Source: Plantago ovata (taxonomy: Eukaryota; Streptophyta; Magnoliopsida; Lamiales; Plantaginaceae). Taken from it: a stretch of DNA of 64,000 nt. The notes under the pieces are model-generated. The model saw nothing but the letters and a program-made list of their open reading frames with translations, did no database searches and was not told the DNA's origin. A program made the translations under genes and the position numbers. The DNA lies in the NCBI GenBank assembly GCA_028274465.1, contig CM051455.1, positions 94,868,365-94,932,364 of the forward strand, read 5' to 3'. Each line of letters begins with the position of its first letter. The first letter of the stretch is position 1. Shown piece by piece: positions 54,347 to 64,000 of the stretch.

Positions 54347-55814
54347 TACTAGGAGCTTGGGTGGTAGGTTGAAAAAACAAGAGATTAGAGATTTGATAAG
54401 AAAGGAAAACTTGGATTTTGTTTGCATTCAAGAAACGAAGAAAGAAAATTTCAAAAGAAAAGAAGTGGAACAAATTTGGGACAATAGTAACGTTGATTGG
54501 GTTCATGTAGGTCCTTCGGAGGCGTCCGGTGGTATTCCCTTCTTATTATGTGGAATACGGATGTGTTTGTGAAATCTTAGTTTTGGGGAGAAGAGGGAGC
54601 ATTGGGGGTTGAAGGTTGTTGGCTTGGTAAGGAGGTTGTGGTGGTTAATATCTATGCTTCTTGTCAAGAGTTTTTAAGAGAGGAGCTATGGTCTTCTCTA
54701 GTTGCACGTAAGTTTTCTAGTCCTTTGAAACTTTGGTGTGTGTGCGGAGATTTTAACGCTATTAGAAACTCAGATGAAAGGAAAGGAAAAGCACCGTTGG
54801 GGAGGGGTAAAAAAAGCATGGATTCTTTCAATGATTTTATTTCCAAGGCGGAGTTGGTGGATTTACCCCTTAGACATAGAAAGTTCACTTGGTATAGAAC
54901 TAATAAGGTGTGTTGTAGTAGACTCGATCGGTTTCTTTTATCATAAAGTTGGGTGGAGGTTTGGCCGAATATCAATCAATTCGGACTCAAAAGACGTCTC
55001 TCGAACCATGTGGCTATTCTACTTAAAGACGACGGAAAGGATTGGGGCCCTAAACCCTTTTGTTTCATCAACGAATGGACAAAGGTGAAAGGTTTCGACG
55101 ACTTATTGAAAGAAGAATGGAATAGAAAGGATGTAGTGGGTTGGGGGACATTTGTAGTAAAGGATAAACTTAAAAACCTTAAAAGTAGGTTGAAATTACG
55201 GCATAAGACTAATTTTGGAGGTCTTGATGAAAAGATAGAGAAGTTGAGCACCCTGCTAGAAGCAGCAGATGCGTTAATGGAGGAGGTGGACATGTCTACT
55301 TATAGGAAAAGGCTTGATAGCCCGGTGCGGAACAGTGGCAGTTTGCATGGACCGGTTAGTAGGGGAGTTTTTCATTATTCTGGAACGATAGGGGAGGAGG
55401 TGATAGAGCATGCTACTGGAAATTTAATCACAACAACGGGAGCAGCTGCAGTACATGCCGCGGATCAGGGACAGGGGAGGGACGTGGGGCAGGGGAGTTT
55501 TCTGGGCGTGTTGGACGGAAAATGTATAAAGGGTTGGGAGGATCTGATTTCACAAAGACGACTGTATGCAATAGAACTCGAAAAGTTTCTAAGCATCAAA
55601 GCTAATCTAAGGTTACAATTAGCAAAGAAGGCATGGGCGAAAGAAGGGGACTCTAACACTTCTTTCTTTCATAAAGTGGTGGATAAAAGAAGAAGAAGTA
55701 ACAATTTGGAAGGAATTCGGATTGATGGAACTTGGTTAGAAGGGGTGGATGAGGTGAAAGGGGGAATTAAAGGTTTCTTCGAATCTCACTTTATAAAAAA
55801 GGATGGAGGTTTGG
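54327..55814 (+). pseudogene. LINE-D ORF2 N-part (endonuclease and linker)
   Basis: Starts MNILNFNTRSLGGRLKKQEI at 54327. The APE-type endonuclease shows FVCIQETKK (54417), SNVDWVHVGPSEASGGI (54487), VVVVNIYAS (54625), WCVCGDFNAIRNSDERKGK (54736) and LPLRHRKFTWYR (54865). Frame changes occur near 54540, with stops at 54570, 54576 and 54944. The linker frame continues 54953-55819 with WGTFVVKDKLKNLKSRLKL, FGGLDEKIEKL and WAKEGDSNTSFFHKV (55632). A stretch of about 70 residues at 55315-55530 rich in Gly, Thr and Ala is unlike LINE linkers. The RT is missing. Confidence 0.8.
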
Positions 55815-55991
55815 TGTAACGCCCCGTATTTTTTTTAATTATTTATTTTAATTATTTAATTATCTGAATAATTTATTTTATTTGGTAATTATTTAATTTC
55901 TTTCCCGCGCAATCAATTTCGATTTTAGAAAGTTCGTGTGGGTTTAATTCGTCTCGTTCTGGTTTGGATCAGCTAACAATCTGAGTTGAGA

Positions 55992-56064
55992 GGCCCAATT
56001 CGAAGTTAGTCTTCTGGCCCATTGTGTGGCCCAATCTTCAGCTGGCCCATGTAATAAACCCTAA
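55992..56064 (+). promoter_or_regulatory. GGCCCA (site II) cluster plus telo-box in the Gypsy LTR
   Basis: Four GGCCCA elements (55992, 56016, 56028 and 56044; TGGGCC on the other strand, the TCP-factor site II) are followed by a telo-box AAACCCTAA at 56056-56064. This combination marks promoters of ribosomal-protein and cell-cycle genes in plants. Its place near the 5' end of a long LTR, upstream of a CT-rich leader, fits a strong promoter active in dividing cells. Confidence 0.6.
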
Positions 56065-56279
56065 ACCTAATCATCTCCTTCCTCCTTCTCACTTCTCCAA
56101 CGCCACCTTCACTAAGGAAAAGAAGAAATCCAAAACCTCCAAAACTTTCTTCTCTCTTCATCCCAACCGTACCCATCATCACCATTGCTCATCAAATCAT
56201 CATCACAGTATACTATCATCTTCTCGTAGTCTCATCATCTTCATCAACGCATCATCATCAACCGGGCTTCTATCGAGCT

Positions 56280-56440
56280 GCTCCGTTCAACTTCCGTCCG
56301 GGTCCGTTCCGGCTGCCGCACGCCTCTATTCCGTTCTGCTCCGTTCAACTTCCGTCCGGCTCCGTTCCAGCCGCCGCACGCCTCTATTCCATTCTGCTCC
56401 GTTCAACTTCTGTCCAGCTCCGTTCGTTTCTTGCTATCAT
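56280..56440 (+). repeat. 58-base tandem repeat in the Gypsy LTR
   Basis: GCTCCGTTCAACTTCCGTCC recurs at 56280, 56338 and 56396 with 58-base spacing, and the units include CCGCACGCCTCTATTCC. It is CT-rich and likely part of the untranslated leader. It produces a fake Ser-rich frame of 193 codons. Confidence 0.85.
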
Positions 56441-57381
56441 TGCTCCGCTCCGGTTCTACTCGCCTTCTCCGTTCAGATTCCGGTAAGTACCAAATCTGTT
56501 CCGTTTCGCTCGTTTTGGGGTTCATTTCGTATAATGGATCTTGTTCTAACATCCTTCTTATTTGGAAATCACAGTTCAGTTAACTACATCTCCGTTCGAA
56601 GGTAAAATCTCTGAACTTTCCTTCTGTTTCCTCTTTTGTTATGACCATTTTGCCCCTGAGTCAATTCTGTCCCAAAAATTGAACCCTAATCTTGACTTTA
56701 AGACTGAATTTGGACCGTTGTTGACCATTGTGGGACTGTTCTAACCTCTGACTAGGCCTGTGTTGATCATCCGGACTAACAGTGGCTCGAGAAATTGAAT
56801 TTTGGGATGTTTGGACTTGTTTGTTGTGTTTTCAAATCTGTGGGGGTAAATTTAGGAAGTTTGGAAACTTGAAGGACCTTTATGCAATTTTGAACTAAGG
56901 GGAAAAATAGTAATTTCATTCTTTGACCTGGACTGATCGGATTTAGTGTAATGATCGTGGACTCTTGTTATGTTCATTTTGAAGTTTGTGGGGTTAATGT
57001 TTGATTTCAGAAACTTGAGAGGTTTTTCTACAATTATTTGTTGGAGGGTAAAATGGTGATTTCATGTCTTTCTACACTGAACTGAGAGGTTATGTAATTC
57101 TTGTGGGTCTGTTCTGCTTGATTTTAAAACCTGAGGTACTCGTTTAGTCTTCGAAATTTAAAGAGGGGTTTTTCTGTAAATGTACCTTGAAGGGCAAATT
57201 AGTAATTTTACTAAACAGTAAGAAGTTTTAAACTTGTTCTGTTTACTGAAAAAGGTTATTCTGTTTTACTGCAATTTTACTGAGAATTACTTCTGTCTTT
57301 TCAAACTGAGGTTAAAGGTCTTTGTTTTTCAAAAGTTGGTCATGTTTAAATACATTTTGTCTTGTTGTAATGTTACTAGTC

Positions 57382-57454
57382 GTCTTGCTAGCCTAGTTGG
57401 TTTCTAAGTTAGAGTTTAACTTAGGGGTCCCGAGTTCGAATCCGATTACCTTTC
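57382..57454 (+). other. tRNA-like box A / box B stretch in the Gypsy LTR
   Basis: TAGCCTAGTTGG (57389-57400) matches the box A consensus, and AGTTCGAATCC (57433-57443) matches box B except for the first base. The 32-base gap is that of a tRNA gene. T-rich TTTCTTTTAG follows at 57451. The arms do not pair well, so it is at best a tRNA relic or a Pol III-type promoter. Confidence 0.4.
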
Positions 57455-58507
57455 TTTTAGTTTTTGTTCACGTTTCTACTTAAGGTAGTAACTTGGAGTT
57501 TCTGTTTAGGTCTCGTTTCGCCTTCAGTTCCATAATTGCTTTCTTAATCCGTGCTAAGTTCAACCTACTTCAAGATGAGTGTTCACCCCAAAGTTTGTTT
57601 ATTTTTAAAATCTGGAAGGCAATGTGCTATGCATGTATATATATACGTATGTGTATTATATTTTGTACGCTACTGCTTTAAAAGTAAATATGCCCTATGC
57701 ATGACCATTTTACTTTATTATGTACGGTGTTGTTCTGTTTGTACTGACTCTTCTGCAGAATGTAACTCGGTTATTCGAGCACTTTATCTGTTATTTTGTT
57801 TCTGTCTGTTTCTGTGTGGCCGGTCGATTAGGTTGTAACTAGGTAGACTTGGGTAGTGTGGACTATCGGGTTTATTTGGTTATTTCCTAGTCTATTCCCT
57901 TTTAGACGCGAGGCTTAAGTCGTTGAGGTCTATTAGGGTCGTAGGTTTTGTTTCTGTTTCTGTCTAGAGTTGTACCCTATGGAGGGAGCTATAAGGGCAT
58001 TCTGGGAGTAGGAGTAACAAGGCGGGCTACACCAACGGACTTCACCTTATCTGTTTCTGTTTGTCTCTGTTATGTTATCTGTTTCTGTTACTGCTTTTCT
58101 TGCTACAAATGTTTGTTTTCGAAACCGTTTACTTTTCTGTCTGTTAAACTTAGAACCTCACTGAGATCCTTTATCTCACACTCTTTCTGTTTTCAAAATT
58201 CCTTCCTTGTAGATTTTGTTGAAGAAGATCAAGTCTAGGCGTCCGACGACTAAGAGTTGGGTTTGGGAGCTCGTGGGATTTTATTTGCTAGAAAAAAGAA
58301 GAAAAACTCTTTCATCTTCACTGTCTGTTCATTTTAAAATTGACAATGAGTTTAGCTAACGTTATCACTGTTCTACTTTAAATTTGTAAACTCATTTGAG
58401 CGCTAAACCCGTTCCTTGTCATTTATTGAAGATCGTTGTTTTCGAATTTTTGAAATTACGTTTATTTCAAGAAATTTATTCTTTTTAAAAATCGGTACCG
58501 TTAGAGT

Positions 58508-58519
58508 TGGTATCAGAGC
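58508..58519 (+). promoter_or_regulatory. Primer-binding site of the Gypsy element
   Basis: TGGTATCAGAGC, an exact complement to the 3' end of initiator Met tRNA before CCA, the common primer for plant Gypsy chromoviruses. Confidence 0.85.
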
Positions 58520-59353
58520 TTGAGTTCAAACTCAAGCTTGCTAGGATAGGATCTTCTGGCCTTTGGGGGTGTGTGTGAGGGTCCGAGTCGCTGGATATAG
58601 ATTGAGTTGTTTTGTTCTGTCTCTTATACTGTTTAGTCTTCTGCACTAACTCTGAGCTGTTCCGTTTGCACGTCACTTGTCCTACTGTTTTATTTTCCAA
58701 AACTGTGTTGCTGTTGATTCTGTTAAACCTCAATAACAAGCTTATGATTGTCACTTTCGTTCACTTTCTTTACGGCTATTTGATTGTTTATTTTAAATGC
58801 ATGAGTATTTGTTTAAAAGTATATTTGTTTACTATAATGTCATTGGTTGCATGCTTTAAACACGTATTTAAGCATTTGTTTTACTTATTGAGGTTGATCT
58901 ATGTTCTTGCTTGGTTCTATCATATTGCGATTTATTGTTTAACCAAAGTCGACATAAATCACTAGCAGGCGGCCGACTGTTTAAGTGATTCGTGTTAACT
59001 GAGGTCAAATGACTGATCACTTTGTCAGAGAACACTTTGGACATTGCTTGCTTAATGTGTTTTTGATGTGTATCTTATGCTTCTTTAATGAATTCCTTAC
59101 ATATGCTTATCGTCGTTTCATTTTCAATTTATGTCTGCCTTGTATGCTAGGGTAGACACACTCGAGGATTTACTTATTGATAAGTTCCTATCTTATTTAT
59201 GTCTCCCCAATTTGATTTTGACCTTTGTAATCTCGTTTACTCTCACACGTCTCTTGCTTGTTCACGCTAGATTGACTTAAGTTGGTGCCTTAGTTCACGT
59301 TACGCCACTCTTGAGGACGTTAATTACGTTATTGACCTTAGACTAATTGCGAT
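58520..59353 (+). other. Gypsy leader between PBS and gag
   Basis: About 830 T-rich bases without a supported frame, typical of the untranslated leader of Tekay/Del-like elements. Confidence 0.55.
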
Positions 59354-59395
59354 GGGATGGCTCCAAGGAACAACACTTGCGCTACCAACAACAGC
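59354..59395 (+). pseudogene. Gypsy gag start, truncated
   Basis: ATG at 59354 opens MAPRNNTCATNNSS, similar to the basic N-terminus of Gypsy gag proteins, and is then cut by the LTR-E insertion. Too short for certainty. Confidence 0.45.
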
Positions 59396-60580
59396 TCATA
59401 GAGAAAATCGCAAGTGTACGATATCGCAACAAGTAATAAAGTGATAAATCGAGTATCGTCTCCACAGGGACTGATTTGTTGACAAGTACTAACGGATATT
59501 AACCTAAGATCTAAAATAGGTGGGAAAATAATAATCACTGATAATTCTAGAATAACTAACTAAATACTACTAACGACAATTGTAAACTTTCTGACAAGAT
59601 CAATAGACAAAATATCTAGGGATTCCGACTTCACCATTGTTAAACACATGCATTCTTGTATCCTTCAGTTAAACACAGTTAATCCGGTTGCAGACAATCG
59701 AGCTTCCCTAATAAATTCACTAATCTCTCTCGAGAATTAACAAACCTATTCTATCATGTAGTTATCCTCTCTCGAATCTCTAACATGCACAATACAACGC
59801 ATTAAACTCTAGGAAACTCAAATATAGATTGCATAACACCTATAGATATCTCTATCTCACATCATATTATGTGGAATAAATTCATAGCAACTTTAATTAT
59901 CATCTCTCGAATCTATAATTAAAGTCATAAATCATGCAATAGTTGGCCAGACAATCAAACGCATTAAACACAAAATTTAAACCATAAACAACCATGAAAA
60001 ACTATGAATTAACTTCGAATACTCAAATAAACATGATCATAACTAGGCTACGTCGTAACCCTAGAAAAAGGAATTAGTTCAACATAATCCGAGAATCAAA
60101 GATCAATAAGTATGAAGACATAATCTAGCAAAAAGAATAAAAGAAACGAAGAAACCAGATTTGCTGTCTGGAACGCTGAGAAGCGTTTCTCCTGCCCTAT
60201 GCTATCTATCGATCCTTTCTGTCTGTCTGGTAATCATAATAATTGAAAGAGTCTAATTTAACCTAATATATAGTAGAATCCCGTAGGAATGCAAAAAGGC
60301 CTGAAAATATGAGTCTTAGAAGTCCAAAACAGAGTTGGAAACTTCAGAAATTGGGCCTTGGGCCATACCCAACCATTGGGCCTTTCTTTCCATAAGCTAT
60401 TATCATCAAATAAGCTCCATATAAGCTCCTTTTAGCCCGTATCTCCATAAATCACCAACTCGACTAATCTTGGCCAAAACAAACATAAAACAAGTAAAAA
60501 CGAACAAAAATAGTTTTTAGACATGCAAACTATTACGTAAAAAGATAGTTATAAGTAGGTATAAAACCGACTTATCAACT
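59396..60580 (-). repeat. LTR of a minus-strand LTR element (LTR-E)
   Basis: On the minus strand the LTR starts TGATAAGTCGG at 60580 and ends near 59396 with the conserved-looking GTACACTTGCGATTTTC; the mirror plus-strand form (GAAAATCGCAAGTGTACG) is a familiar LTR end in plant Gypsy or large LARD-type elements. The inner part is AT-rich without coding. The left end is approximate because no target duplication was recognised. Confidence 0.55.
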
Positions 60581-61899
60581 CCCCCAAACTTAGACATTTG
60601 CTTGTCCTCAAGCAAACAGACACTAAATGCAAATGCAAACAAACACAAACAGACACATGCAAAGTCGTTTTGCCAAGCTTTAGAAACATTCTAATAAGCT
60701 TACCCAACAACTATGAACAAGTTCCATACAAAACATAACCAGTTGATAGGTTGAAACTCGCCTCTATTGTCTATACATATACATCCCCACACACATGCAC
60801 TAAGTTAAATAAAGGATTCCTTGATACATCTCTAATCTTGACCCAAGTCATTGACGACTATTATGGACAACTCACACAAATCAAAGGACTTACTCTATTT
60901 ACCAAATAACAAACAAAGATCACTTCCTGATTGGCAGGACGAGGGTGGTCAGGAGCAGACAGTACAAAGAAAAGAGCAAGAATGCTCACACAAGAGAAAA
61001 CATAGACAACGAAGGACAGAAACATAACAAGCTGCTGGACCCCATAAGGCTTTTGCGGGTCTTTTATTCATTCTTCTTCTTCTTCTTTTTTTTTTTAACC
61101 TATTGGTTGCCTTTTAGCATACACTCTTTTGGTTGCCATAAGGATTGCGAATCCGTGGAGGTGACACAAAGTTCCTAAGAACCTGAAATGAGATACCACA
61201 GCATGGTGTGTACTGCATACACTCTTTTGGTTGCCTATTGGTTGCCTTTTAGCATACACTATTTTGGTTGCCATAAGGATTGCGAATCCGTGGAGGTGAC
61301 ACAAAGTTCCTAAGAACCTGAAATGAGATACCACAGCATGGTGTGTACTGCACGACCTCGTCACAACCACGTTGTCATTCCCTATACCGGACCAGCAAGG
61401 GAGATAACAACGATCCACAATAAAGATTTGACAACCGTATGCTTAGAATTTTCATTTTTTTTAAAACAAAAATCAGCAGCAACAATAACATCACATTACA
61501 TAACAATGAAAATTCCTTAAATGCTCCTTTAGAGAGATCAAGTAGTTTGCACATAAGGTAAATGCCACGACGCCTTATCATATTCATTCTAAAAACAGTT
61601 ATCCATAGGCCTTTCATGAACCGCAATTAGAGAATATCACACCCATGTGCAATGATGTGTTCTTAGAATACTAAACTTAACAAAGTGAATGTGCAAGTGG
61701 ATGTAACATACCAATAGCCTGTTTCCTTGCGAACTTCAAATCACAACTAATCACATAAAGCATGGAAAAAGTTCACTAACATCGAATTAACTTAATACAA
61801 ATTCCTAAAACTTGGCAAAAAGACTTCGAATAAATAAAACATGATATGCATGCGACACGATAACAAAACAACACACAAACTAGAACTATGAAACATCAC
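60581..61899 (-). mobile_element. LTR-E internal 3' region and polypurine tract
   Basis: Next to the LTR the minus strand reads AAGTTTGGGGGAGT (about 60581-60595), a classic polypurine tract, preceded by TTGCTTGAGGACAAGCAAAT (60597-60616), a hairpin-like word common just upstream of this tract in plant elements. The rest, to 61899, is non-coding and includes a 135-base tandem duplication. It is cut by the second Sirevirus at 61900, so no gag-pol is visible. Confidence 0.6.
61101..61352. repeat. 135-base tandem duplication
   Basis: 61101-61235 and 61236-61352 repeat TATTGGTTGCCTTTTAGCAT and the following 100 bases with few changes (ACTCTTTT against ACTATTTT). Since 135 is divisible by three, a false minus-strand frame with a repeated peptide appears. 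Confidence 0.85.
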
Positions 61900-63470
61900 T
61901 GTTGGTCCCTTTAAACAACAAGAATAGACTAGAGGGGGGGGGGGGGAGTGAATATTCTTTTCAAACTTTCGTCGTTTAAAAACTTTCTCAGCAAGGGCTT
62001 ATTACTTTTCAGTAATGAGTTTGCTGATACTTAACTTTCTCAGCAAGTACTAGTTACTTTTCAGTAACGAGTTTTACTTATACTTAAAAACAGAGTGCGG
62101 AAGTCTTTATACAATAAGTGATTTTCAAAATAAGTGATAGTTTCAGCAAGTGAATAGAGTGACAGTGTACAGATAGATAAGCTTGTTGAAAACTAAATGC
62201 AGTAAAGTAAATCACACAAACACTTTTATAGTGGTATCTGAGAGTGGCGTAATCTCTCAACTAATCCACTTTGTCCTTTCTAGGACTGAATCCACTAAGA
62301 TAAGTTTGAGGTTCCTTACAACACCTATCTAGAGCGATTCTACAGAAACCAAAGCACACTTGCTTCGTTTCCAACCTAACTAGAGAACGAAACCTTGTTC
62401 TCCACCAAACATTGGACTTATAATCAACAACACTATGCTTGATTAAATTCCCCCTGAATTTGACGCCTGAAAAAGGGTGTTTATTAGTTAGAGAGGTTTG
62501 GGATGAGATGACTTGAGTATAACTTATTCAGCTACAACAAGTAATCTAAGAAACAAAACTTTGAATACTTTGCAGTAAACAAGTTAAGTTGCTTCTAGTG
62601 TCAAGACTTGTTCTTGTTCGAAAGAAAGCACACTTAACTAATTTCTTAGTCGTGAATGTTCTACTTCTTCACAAGTAGCTTTTTCAAGCTTTAAGTCTTG
62701 GAACGGACCAAATAGGCAGTAAAGAGTATAGAAGGATTTGAGCGTTAAGCACAAGTGAGAGTTTGATCACATTGTTGACACACTTCTACTCTTTTCCGAA
62801 TGACCTCTATTTATAGTGAATCAAGGGAGTCGTTTGAATTTCAAATTCTAAGGCTTTGTTCCTTAAGATGTCACTATCTTGCTTTTGTACTTTCAGCAAC
62901 GTCCTTTATTTGTCTTCTAGTCTTCATGTTCTTCGCAGGCTTACTTTTGCATTTAATGTTCATTTGAATGAAATTCAAATATGAACGTTGGAGCGTAAAT
63001 GCAAGTACTTTCAGCAAGAAGGTCACATATGTTTTTCAGCAAGTGGCCAGTCTCAGTTTCAGCAAGCACAACCTACTCTGTCATTTAGATTTTCACTTAT
63101 GCAAGCTGTTGCTGAAGTTTCCACTTTCTGAGCAACATGTGCCTTTGTAGATACCATCTTCAGAAATCTTCTTTAGTCTTCAGTCTTCGGATTCTTCAAG
63201 TTTCTGAACGGTTCTAGTGCTTCAATAGTTCGTTTGTGTAAATAAAGTACATCATCAGCAAATGCTTCAATAGGTCGTTTTAATAAACAAGATACATCAT
63301 AATCAAAACTAAAGCACCTAACTAGTACCTACACTAAGTCTTCAGCAAATGTTCCTCTTTTACAATGTCCTTAAAATTCTAAATTCCTATGGACCTTAAG
63401 AGTACTAGTTACTGGACTTTCCTTAATTTAGTATGGTTAATTGCTCATCAAAATTACAAGTTTCCTAACA
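61900..63470 (-). repeat. 3' LTR of Sire-2
   Basis: 1571 bases; on the minus strand it starts TGTTAGGAAACTTG (63470) and ends GGGACCAACA (61900). TATA box at 62808-62815. A run of 13 G (61934-61946) stands where Sire-1's 3' LTR has 11 C on its own strand. Longer than the Sire-1 LTRs by about 90-100 bases. Confidence 0.9.
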
Positions 63471-63488
63471 AATTTCCCCCTTTTTGAT
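63471..63488 (-). promoter_or_regulatory. Polypurine tract of Sire-2
   Basis: On the minus strand AAAAAGGGGGAAATT immediately precedes the LTR. Uninterrupted, unlike the Sire-1 tract. Confidence 0.85.
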
Positions 63489-63719
63489 GTTAGCAATCCA
63501 TGGCTAAATTAATTGTTACCCTTTCAGAGGTTTCTGATGTTGAATAAATCAGTTGAATAATGCAAACATACTTGAATAATAAAACAGTAAGCATAAGTAG
63601 ATTGCATAATCAAAAACCAATAAGAGTCAAAAGCTTATTGTTGATAGTTATCTTTCAGTAAGTTTACAAGAAAGTTCAGAGATAACTACAAAAATCAGCA
63701 AACAAAAACAAACAAAGAT

Positions 63720-64000
63720 TTTACAAGGGACTTAAGCTATTCCAGGTAGTCTTCAAGTAGTTTACGGACTTCAAGCTAAATGATCCTTGCATTCTTGCAG
63801 GCAGTATAATGATGGTTTTCACCATTCATTTCTTTGTAGTGCAGTACCCACAAGTGCATGCCCCAATTGCTGGCATGGAAAAGTTGTGTGTCTGAAATTC
63901 CCTTGTTAGCATGAATCTTTCTTAACTAGAGAAGATCTTCTTCTTGATCCTTGGCAGTGAGATAAAAATACTCATAAGGAATCAAGCCATATTTCTTCTT
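63720..64000 (-). pseudogene. Sire-2 extra ORF, C-terminal end
   Basis: Minus-strand reading from 64000 shows KYGLIPYEYFYLTAKDQEED, HASNWGMHLWVLHYKEMN and LEVRKLLEDYLE, matching the Sire-1 extra ORF at 24110-24370 (LIPYE, FYLTEEDMKEDL, LEVRKLLEDYEAD). In-frame stops near 63926, 63777 and 63738 mark this copy as decayed too. The match shows that the extra ORF's C-terminal domain is a shared part of the family. Confidence 0.75.

Larger units (their letters stand above)
51686..55814 (+). mobile_element. LINE-D, BNR-like LINE with RRM-type ORF1, cut by a Gypsy LTR
   Basis: Plus-strand LINE with an RRM instead of a zinc knuckle at the start of ORF1, the trait of the BNR-type plant LINE group first described in beet. 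ORF1 covers 51686-54346 with frame breaks, ORF2 starts at 54327 and is cut at 55814 by the Gypsy LTR beginning TGTAACGCCCCG. The RT and 3' end are not in the window. The LINE-B remnants are the nearest relative here. Confidence 0.85.
55815..58505 (+). repeat. Gypsy 5' LTR, about 2.69 kb
   Basis: Left end at 55815 is well placed by the break in LINE-D. The right end lies just before the PBS at 58508; the last bases do not show a clear CA, so 58505 is approximate. It contains promoter-like GGCCCA sites, a telo-box, a 58-base tandem repeat, a GTAAGT donor-like site (56483) and a tRNA-like stretch. Confidence 0.7.
55815..59395 (+). mobile_element. Gypsy LTR retrotransposon, 5' part (Tekay/Del-like)
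   Basis: A Gypsy element inserted in LINE-D. The 5' LTR begins TGTAACGCCCCGTATTTT (55815), a start typical of Tekay/Del-type plant Gypsy LTRs. The PBS TGGTATCAGAGC is at 58508-58519 and gag starts at 59354. The element is then cut by LTR-E at about 59396, and its remainder is not in the window. Confidence 0.75.
61900..64000 (-). mobile_element. Second Sirevirus copy (Sire-2), 3' end only
   Basis: Minus-strand copy of the same family as Sire-1. The 3' LTR is at 61900-63470, then the polypurine tract and the end of the extra ORF running out of the window. It interrupts LTR-E. Confidence 0.9.

Noticed and set aside
56024-56605. 193-codon Ser-rich frame
   Set aside because: It lies in the Gypsy LTR leader, is created by a 58-base CT-rich tandem repeat and contains a GTAAGT donor-like site. 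No family features.
61095-61418. Minus-strand frame of 107 codons with a repeated peptide
   Set aside because: The peptide repeat only reflects the 135-base tandem duplication, whose length is a multiple of three.

Overview
This window is repeat-dense, gene-poor nuclear DNA of a flowering plant, most likely a eudicot. The evidence is plant-type mobile elements of every major class (LINEs, Copia and Gypsy LTR retrotransposons, an RPA-carrying Helitron), plant introns, high AT content and a degraded relative of the plant DA1 peptidase. I cannot name the species. No clearly functional host gene is visible.

Layout. 1-959: unassigned. About 960-6110: decayed plus-strand LINE (LINE-A). 6417-7227 and 26180-26722: two halves of a minus-strand LINE (LINE-B), split by a 19-kb Sirevirus-like Copia element (7228-26179). 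That element has two about 1.5-kb LTRs, gag, pol and a very long extra 3' coding region. The extra region is itself split by a minus-strand LINE (LINE-C, 16062-19748) with a 13-bp target duplication. 27830-43277: a large Helitron with recognisable 5' TC and 3' hairpin-CTAG ends. Its left third is non-coding and holds an array of 79-nt tRNA-like units, captured fragments and a near-identical inverted copy of part of its own helicase gene. Its right part carries a replication protein A-like gene and a 15-exon Rep/helicase gene. 44024-45004: a DA1-like gene fragment that has lost its protease motif. 45534-51129: a young Copia element (830-bp LTRs, TSD GTATC) that keeps gag but has lost most of pol. 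51686-55814: a BNR-like LINE (LINE-D, RRM in ORF1), broken by a Gypsy element (LTR from 55815, PBS at 58508, gag start at 59354). The Gypsy is broken by a minus-strand LTR element (about 59396-61899), which is broken by a second minus-strand Sirevirus copy (61900 to past the window end).

How it fits together: two nested stacks of retroelements flank one Helitron that may be or recently have been autonomous. The Helitron has the most unusual content: repeated Pol III-like units on its minus strand, and an inverted helicase fragment that could yield double-stranded RNA against its own transposase. The Sirevirus shows a cluster of short repeated hairpin motifs between pol and its extra ORF. All reading was by eye, so splice sites, element edges and divergence values are estimates.
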